29,550 bases of DNA, taken from a virus. Each line of letters begins with the position of its first letter. Position 1 is the stretch's first letter. The notes under the pieces are model-generated. The model saw only the letters and a program-made list of their open reading frames with translations, had not been told where the DNA came from and did no database searches. The DNA is taken from positions 1-29,550 of the IMG/VR virus record IMGVR_UViG_3300042691_016113; one strand, given 5' to 3'. The position numbers and the translations under genes are program-made. Shown one piece after another: positions 29,058 to 29,550 of the stretch.

Positions 29058-29550
29058 ATGTTACCAAAAATTGATGTGCCTATTTACGAAACAACTTTGA
29101 TTTCTAATGGAATGAAAATAAAATTCAGACCCTTTTTAGTTAAAGAACAAAAATTATTTTTAATGGCTTCACAATCAGATGATAGTAAAGATATGATTGA
29201 TGCCATCAAACAGGTTATTAGAAACTGTGTGTTGACTGAAATTGACGTTGACAGTTTACCAACATTTGATCTGGAAAACCTATTCATTCAATTACGTGCA
29301 AGATCAGTAAACGAAATTGTAAACTTGAGTTATAATTGCAATAACAAAGTAACGAATGATAAGAATGAAGAAAAAGCTTGTGGAAATTTAGTATCGTTTG
29401 ATATTAATTTGTTAGAACTACAAGCAGAGAGAAGTCCAAATCATACAAATAAAATTGCAATTACAGACAAACTTGGAATCGTAATGAAGTATCCAACATT
29501 TAATATGATGGAAAAAGTGGATGTAGAAAATAATGACCTGTCACAAATAT
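29058..29550 (+). CDS. gp26: Baseplate hub assembly protein, gp26-type (3' end outside window)
   Basis: This frame opens with the ATG at 29058 and stays open for 164 codons plus one base to the right edge, so the C-terminus is missing. The T4 gp26 protein is about 208 residues. The N-terminal region reads MLPKIDVPIYETTLISNG and KIKFRPFLVKEQKLFLMA (19-37), then FDLENLFIQLRARSVNEIV (about 70-88). YNCNNKV and KACGNLV give a Cys-x-n-Cys pair that may be a small metal site. LGIVMKYPTF follows near 140-150. This order matches the T4-type baseplate protein family that includes gp26, needed for hub assembly. Neighbours gp54 and gp4 fit. Separation from gp51, which acts in the same pathway, is by memory only. 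Confidence 0.72.
   Translation, partial: MLPKIDVPIYETTLISNGMKIKFRPFLVKEQKLFLMASQSDDSKDMIDAIKQVIRNCVLTEIDVDSLPTFDLENLFIQLRARSVNEIVNLSYNCNNKVTNDKNEEKACGNLVSFDINLLELQAERSPNHTNKIAITDKLGIVMKYPTFNMMEKVDVENNDLSQI

Noticed and set aside
29084-29287. A minus-strand open frame of 67 codons at the right edge.
   Set aside because: It is antisense to the gp26-type gene, which has a strong ribosome site and recognisable family motifs.
1-29550. tRNA genes, integrase, transposase, toxin-antitoxin or anti-defence genes.
   Set aside because: None was seen. Genes are almost contiguous and the largest gap is about 33 bp, which leaves no room for RNA genes outside coding sequence.

Overview
The window is a densely packed piece of a T4-like myovirus genome. 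It is visibly AT-rich (about two thirds A+T by eye), and almost every recognisable gene encodes a part of the contractile-tail baseplate or its attached fibres. Gene content and protein style resemble the T4-like phages of marine bacteria (cyanophages and the pelagiphage HTVC008M type): wedge proteins enlarged by beta-repeat modules, a DUF4815 giant, and many small collar/fibre proteins. The low GC would fit a SAR11-like or other AT-rich marine host. The host is inferred, not shown.

Layout. On the minus strand, read right to left from 27199, genes follow each other with gaps or overlaps of a few bases: gp48 (tube cap), gp53 (wedge), a gp27-like hub, gp5 (spike hub, without lysozyme), a PAAR tip protein, an unrecognised 277-residue protein, gp25, gp6, a gp7-like wedge protein, a heptad-repeat fibre-like protein, gp8, a 2120-residue DUF4815 protein, and a small coiled-coil protein. 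After these comes a fibre cassette of six more genes. The last of these is a glycine-rich adhesin-like reading frame of at least 938 codons that runs off the left edge. On the plus strand, starting at 27233, are gp4 (head completion nuclease), an unrecognised conserved-looking 192-residue protein, gp54 (baseplate/tube initiator) and the first 164 codons of a gp26-type baseplate hub assembly protein that runs off the right edge.

How they work together. gp6, gp53, gp25, gp7 and gp8 would build the six wedges. The gp27-like protein, gp5 and PAAR would form the central hub and spike. gp54 and gp48 would cap the baseplate and start tube polymerisation. The DUF4815 protein and the downstream fibre proteins would form the peripheral, host-contacting part. 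The two transcription units diverge from a 33-bp gap at 27200-27232, where a T4-late-promoter-like CATAAATACTA on the minus strand overlaps the gp4 start codon.

I see no tRNA, CRISPR array, insertion sequence, integrase, defence system or metabolic gene. No gap between genes exceeds about 35 bp. The most interesting material is architectural: beta-repeat modules shared between neighbouring baseplate proteins, a lysozyme-less gp5 with a long C-terminal extension, a gp7 reduced to its C-terminal region, and the glycine-rich adhesin.
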